A stretch of DNA of 11,341 bases from Synura sp. LO234KE (Eukaryota > Sar > Synurophyceae > Synurales > Mallomonadaceae): contig VKHC01000525.1 of NCBI GenBank assembly GCA_015143735.1, positions 1 through 11,341 of the forward strand, written 5' to 3'. How positions within the stretch are numbered: position 1 is the stretch's first letter; every line of letters begins with the position of its first letter. Shown here piece after piece: positions 8,077 to 11,341 of the stretch. The notes beneath the pieces were generated by a model. The model saw nothing but the letters and a program-made list of their open reading frames with translations. It searched no databases and had not been told where the DNA came from. The translations under genes and the position numbers were made by a program.

Positions 8077-9257
8077 CTAGTGTTTAGGACCTTTACTATG
8101 TAGGGACGAGACGACTGATCTAGTGCTTCCCCCCGATTTGCCACTTATGCTTCTAACTGACGGTTTCCTCTGTACGCTCGCGTGACTTGGCGTCGGCCGC
8201 AACGTGGGAGATTTTGAAGATGTGTTGAAGCTGTCCGTGTCCGCGAACATGTTTCTTGGTCGACTGGTCATCGAATCTTCTAGAGCCCTCACCTCTTGGT
8301 GTATCTGACGGATGTACTTCGCCAAGTCGGCCACCTGACACAGCAGGAGAGTGAAACTGATGAGAGAACAGTAGGTGCGGACGGGGCAATACTAGTCGCG
8401 AAGCATTAAACACGACCCCGAGAACCCTACAGTAGACAAACGCGAGGGACGGTTACCTGATCGAAGACGGAGGCGATGCCCACCTCCTCGGACCTCTCCT
8501 GCCACTCCCACTCCGGCAACGTGACGTTCTGAGGCACTTTGACCACTGCACCAGTAGACATATTGCGGCCCGCTGTCAACGTGCTTGGTCCTGTAATTCT
8601 CTTGGAAGGGCTAGGCATCGATGGGGGAGTGGACACCTTTGACTTTGACTCGACTTCTGTAGCGGTCGCATGGGTGTCGGACACGGCTGTGCCGGGGCGA
8701 GTATCCAACTCCGACAATTGCTTAAGAAGTTGCCCAGGAGTCTCCATCTTCATCGCTGCTCTGGCCTCGCTGCGTTTTCTGTCCTTCTCCTTCTTATTCT
8801 GTGCCTTTATCGATGTCTGGTCTAGAATATCATCCAATTCGAAATCCAACGATCCGGTCCGGTACCGACACACTAGTACATACTCTACTGGTGTATGGTA
8901 ACGCTTATCTGTGAACGGTATCAGGACGTAGGAGCCTGGTATGAGCTTCACAACCGCGCTAGAAAGGTTGTAAAACTGGATGCCCTCACTGGTCCCTTCG
9001 AATAGACGCAGATCAAAGGACCTGGCGCGTTTCGACAAGCCTTCTAGACGAAGAACCACAAATCCAATACCACGGGAATACCGCATACACGCGCTTAACC
9101 TGTCCTCGCGGGAGAGGTACTTCGCCACGGACACATCCCGTGGATCTTCATCTACTCGACCCACCGCCCACCGTTGGTCCGGCTGGTACAAACACACATG
9201 CAGGTCTGTGGCCGCAGACACAGAAAAGGGATACATGGGATTGTCGACGAAACTGAT
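8077..9257 (-). CDS. Calpain domain III-like protein, 3' exons only (5' part missing or displaced)
   Basis: Two exons are supported: 9257-8457 and 8334-8077 (stop TAG 8079-8077), joined phase 0 across a 122-nt GT-AG intron (GTAACC...GTGTCAG) to give IASVFDQVADLAKYIRQIHQ. The first exon encodes a beta-rich module: NPMYPFSV, TDLHVCLYQPDQRWAVGR, GIGFVVLRLEGL, GTSEGIQFYNLSS, PGSYVLIPFTDK, EYVLVCRYRTGSLDFEL. This resembles the C2-like domain III of calpain-family proteins. A charged, Lys/Glu-rich segment follows (KAQNKKEKDRKRSEARAAMK), then a Ser/Pro-rich tail with a short possible coiled coil. No protease catalytic domain is in the window. Coding homology to the gene stops at 9257, exactly at a duplication junction, and the reading frame upstream of it comes from duplicated intron sequence. 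The true 5' exons therefore lie elsewhere or are lost. Domain name is from pattern memory only. Confidence 0.6.
8392..8622. repeat. Direct repeat, copy 1 (within the calpain-like gene)
   Basis: Runs from CTAGTCGCG to CTAGGCATCGAT and matches 9260-9482 base for base except for two indels. It covers the 3' end of the calpain-like exon (PSKRITGPSTLTAGRNMS to VFDQ) and the first part of the following intron. This copy has the intact reading frame. Confidence 0.97.
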
Positions 9258-9259
9258 CC

Positions 9260-9482
9260 CTAGTCGCGAAGCATTAAACACGACCCCGAGAACCCTACAG
9301 TAGACAAACGCGAGGGACGGTTACCTGATCGAAGACGGAGGCGATGCCCACCTCCTCGGACCTCTCCTGCCACTCCCACTCCGGCAACGTGACGTTCTGA
9401 GGCACTTTGACCACTGCACCAGTAGACATATTGCGCGTGCTTGGTCCTGTAATTCTAACACTTGGAAGGGCTAGGCATCGAT
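9260..9482 (-). pseudogene. Direct repeat, copy 2: decayed partial duplicate of the calpain-like exon
   Basis: Second copy of 8392-8622. It lacks 12 nt (GCCCGCTGTCAA; residues LTAG, frame-neutral) and has 4 extra nt, AACA at 9457-9460 (exact placement ambiguous), which shift the frame. In the original frame the copy reads MPSPSK, then Cys and a TAG stop. Its left edge abuts exon codons of copy 1 and its right edge abuts retroelement sequence. The donor CAG/GTAACC is kept, but the nearest acceptors do not restore the frame of the next exon. Confidence 0.85.
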
Positions 9483-9656
9483 TGGGCGCTACAGGCATTG
9501 TTGGAGGAACTTGCGGCGCAACCCCTTCCGGCGCAGGTTGACCAGGGTTCCTTCACCCGCATCACATCTCGCTTACGCTCGTCTGTGCCCCCTGAGGTTC
9601 TTGTTCTTCACAGGGATCGACCACCGCCGACCATCCCGGCCCCGTCTCCATCTCCG

Positions 9657-10430
9657 ATGGACACATCCGCCTCCTCGGACTATGCCTCTCCGCTCCTCAT
9701 TGACCTCACTACGGACTCTGTTCAGCACGTTCTCCCTACGAGCCTCCTTCACCTGCCCGGGAGGCCCCTCACGCTTGCGGATTTCCCTCTCTCTCAGACC
9801 CCGCCTGATGTGGATCTTCCCTCCTCGCCTCCGGAGGGTGGAACCCCGTATCAACGACGATTTCCTCCTCAGCCGCTGATCCTCCCCATTGATCAGACAC
9901 GCTGTGCTCCAATCGGCATCTGGCCGTCCGCCTCGGCGCGGAAGTGGACCAGTCCCGAATGGCACACCAAACTCTTCCCTGGGGCACCAGGATTGTTGCG
10001 CCATGGCCTTCAGCCTTTGCTCAGCACCTCGGGGCCCTTTTCTGTCATCTCTGCCATCCTGGGCTCTTTCAACTCCGGTTCGGACACAGTTCTGACTTTC
10101 TGGCAGCGGGCAGAAGCGTACCTGCTTTTTGCCTGGAACCGGGCAGATTGCTATCCGGCTCACCGCGTTAGTCTTCACACCATTCACACCAATCTTGATG
10201 CCTATCGGGATACCCGCTCCCTCTCTCTGATTTCTGGTCTCCGCCTCCCGTACACCCCCTCCCTCTTGGAGATATTTCAGCGCTGCTCGACTCCCCGACT
10301 TCAGCCTGTGCTCTACTATATCATGGCGGGCGCGTACTCTGGTCCTCTCCGCGTGATAGACCTCCCGAGCAACTCTGAGACCTGGTATCAGGTAGCCAAT
10401 CCTAGTACCCTTCTCAAACGCGCATGGTGA
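9657..10430 (+). CDS. Retrotransposon ORF1 protein, function unrecognised
   Basis: From the first ATG (9657) to TGA 10430: 257 aa. The frame is open further upstream, to just after a TAA at 9456-9458 that lies in the decayed exon copy, but there is no earlier ATG, so the real start is uncertain. The first third is rich in Pro, Ser and Leu (SPLLIDLTTDSVQHVLPTS; FPPQPLILPIDQT). The rest has aromatic and helix-prone stretches (FWQRAEAYLLFAWNRADCY; PVLYYIMAGAYSGPLRVIDL). I see no CCHC zinc knuckle, RRM or clear coiled coil. By position it is the ORF1 of a two-ORF LINE, presumably an RNA-binding or RNP protein. The stop overlaps the ORF2 start in ATGGTGA. Confidence 0.6.
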   Translation: MDTSASSDYASPLLIDLTTDSVQHVLPTSLLHLPGRPLTLADFPLSQTPPDVDLPSSPPEGGTPYQRRFPPQPLILPIDQTRCAPIGIWPSASARKWTSPEWHTKLFPGAPGLLRHGLQPLLSTSGPFSVISAILGSFNSGSDTVLTFWQRAEAYLLFAWNRADCYPAHRVSLHTIHTNLDAYRDTRSLSLISGLRLPYTPSLLEIFQRCSTPRLQPVLYYIMAGAYSGPLRVIDLPSNSETWYQVANPSTLLKRAW

Positions 10431-11341
10431 GGAACCCTTACCTCACCCTAATGGATGCCCACCACCAAGTGCATGGTACCATTTTCCCTCTTCCGGCTTC
10501 CCCTACAGGGGCAGCCCTGTCACTGCCCTCGCTTGTCCCTTATTACCCTCCACTGCCGGATGCGTCCACCCCCCCGGTAGACCGTGCGGCTTTTGGTTCT
10601 GACGCTCTCACTCGGTTTCTGCGAGTGGTGCCTGATTCCTTTCCTGTCCACCCTCCTGTAGCTCCCCCCCTCCCCGATGAGTTCCGCCTGGTCTACTTCA
10701 ACGTGAACGGCCTCGATGGGTTCAAGTTCGCCGAACTCTTGCTATTCATGGCCATCGAAGCCGTGGACTGCATGATCCTCATTGATGTCCGAGTCCCCAC
10801 AGCACGTGTCCCTTTTCTACGTCGTGAAGCCCGGGCGCAACTGGGCCCTCGTGCCGAGTGCCTGGTCTCCACCCCTGTTTCGCCAAAGACGGGGGATCCC
10901 CGACTTTCCATCAAAGTTGGGGGCAACGCCATCGTTCTCAACAACAGGTGGGGTCCTCAACTCGTCCACTACAAATCCGATCCGTCCCGTCTCAGCGTGG
11001 TTGATGAAGCCATCCTGGCCTTCCCTGGGGGGCGTCTCCAAGTCTTGGCCACGTACTGGCCCTTCCCACCGGCGAGTTCCACACTCGACCAAAACCTGCC
11101 TGACCTCTCTGCCCCTCTCCGTCGCGGGCTCTATCATAGACTCTCTCAGTACCTACACTCCCAGGGCTCTCCGGAAACTCCCCTCGACTATGCCAGAGAC
11201 ACCATCCAACACTGGGTGCAGCGCCACGTCTCCACACCGGGACACCACTCCATCTGTGGTGGGGATTTCAATTCCCTCTGGGATCCTGACGGCGGCGGAG
11301 GCGGGGGCTATCGCTCTCCTCTCCGAGACTGGGCCCTTGGC
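10424..11341 (+). CDS. Retrotransposon ORF2, N-terminal endonuclease region (continues past window)
   Basis: Open from ATG 10424 to the window end, 306 codons with no stop. After about 85 Pro-rich residues it enters an exonuclease-endonuclease-phosphatase fold as in LINE APE endonucleases, which nick target DNA to prime reverse transcription. Visible motifs: YFNVNGL (N93 and N95), CMILIDVRV (D121), LQVLATYWPF (Y211) and CGGDFNSLW (D281, N283). A six-Gly run follows. The metal-binding Glu usual in the second motif (LQE) appears replaced by Asp or shifted. ATG 10424 overlaps the ORF1 stop by 7 nt in the -1 frame, suggesting coupled re-initiation or simply an overlap. The later SDH-type catalytic motif and reverse transcriptase are outside the window, so activity cannot be judged. 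Confidence 0.8.
   Translation, partial: MVRNPYLTLMDAHHQVHGTIFPLPASPTGAALSLPSLVPYYPPLPDASTPPVDRAAFGSDALTRFLRVVPDSFPVHPPVAPPLPDEFRLVYFNVNGLDGFKFAELLLFMAIEAVDCMILIDVRVPTARVPFLRREARAQLGPRAECLVSTPVSPKTGDPRLSIKVGGNAIVLNNRWGPQLVHYKSDPSRLSVVDEAILAFPGGRLQVLATYWPFPPASSTLDQNLPDLSAPLRRGLYHRLSQYLHSQGSPETPLDYARDTIQHWVQRHVSTPGHHSICGGDFNSLWDPDGGGGGGYRSPLRDWALG

Larger units (their letters stand above)
9483..11341 (+). mobile_element. Non-LTR (LINE-type) retrotransposon, 5' portion
   Basis: Begins where homology to the calpain-like exon ends (after ATCGAT) and runs off the window. The plus strand is C/T-rich, unlike the host genes, and carries two overlapping frames: an unrecognised ORF1 and an ORF2 starting with an APE-type endonuclease domain. 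The reverse transcriptase should lie beyond the window; it is not seen here. The exact 5' end is inferred from loss of homology. Confidence 0.75.

Noticed and set aside
9260-9482. The 0.2-kb direct repeat as a target-site duplication of the retroelement
   Set aside because: Both copies lie on the same (5') side of the element and the sequence between them is continuous host coding sequence, so they do not flank the insertion.
9260-9482. Copy 2 as an alternative, functional upstream exon of the calpain-like gene
   Set aside because: It has a 4-nt frameshift leading to a stop in the original frame, and splicing from its donor to the nearest acceptors (CTAG, GTAG) does not keep the frame of the following exon.
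9573-10187. A minus-strand open frame of about 200 codons opposite the retroelement ORF1
   Set aside because: It is highly Arg/Gly-rich, as expected from the complement of a C/T-rich coding strand, and shows no domain.

Overview
The window comes from an intron-bearing nuclear genome of a eukaryote, most likely a unicellular protist. The evidence is a near-textbook U6 spliceosomal RNA gene, more than a dozen GT-AG introns (mostly 56-190 nt) whose phases match across exons, and protein families typical of protists: a multi-domain 6TM cation channel, a membrane-anchored M14 carboxypeptidase and a calpain-domain-III-like protein. I cannot name the lineage. A SAR-type protist is a guess, not a reading.

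Layout. Minus strand, 1-3310: seven exons of a two-domain voltage-gated-type cation channel. It reads right to left and leaves the window in its C-terminal EF-hand region. 3311-3606: a short divergent promoter region. Plus strand, 3607-3703: a U6 snRNA gene with TATA box, UUCG-capped 5' hairpin, ACAGAGA box, AGC triad and T-run terminator, but lacking about 13 nt at the place of the apical internal stem-loop. Plus strand, 3773-6999: seven exons of a secreted, C-terminally membrane-anchored M14 metallocarboxypeptidase with all catalytic residues. 7000-8076: non-coding DNA between convergent genes. Minus strand, 8077-9257: the last two exons of a calpain domain III-like protein. 8392-8622 and 9260-9482: two direct copies of one segment of that gene, the second decayed. 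Plus strand, 9483 to the end: the 5' part of a non-LTR (LINE-type) retrotransposon, with an ORF1 and an ORF2 that opens with an APE-like endonuclease domain.

The channel and the peptidase are divergent and share an intergenic interval of under 0.5 kb that also holds the U6 gene. About 2450-4830 is clearly AT-rich, while both flanks are GC-rich. Each compositional boundary falls inside the longest intron of the gene it cuts (189 nt and 273 nt), so the 5' exons of both genes differ in base composition from their own 3' exons.

The right-hand end looks like accessory, rearranged DNA: a tandem duplication of a calpain-like gene segment followed by a retroelement, which probably separates the host gene from its 5' exons. 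The observations most worth checking are the shortened U6 RNA, the base-composition island, and the duplication/retroelement junction.
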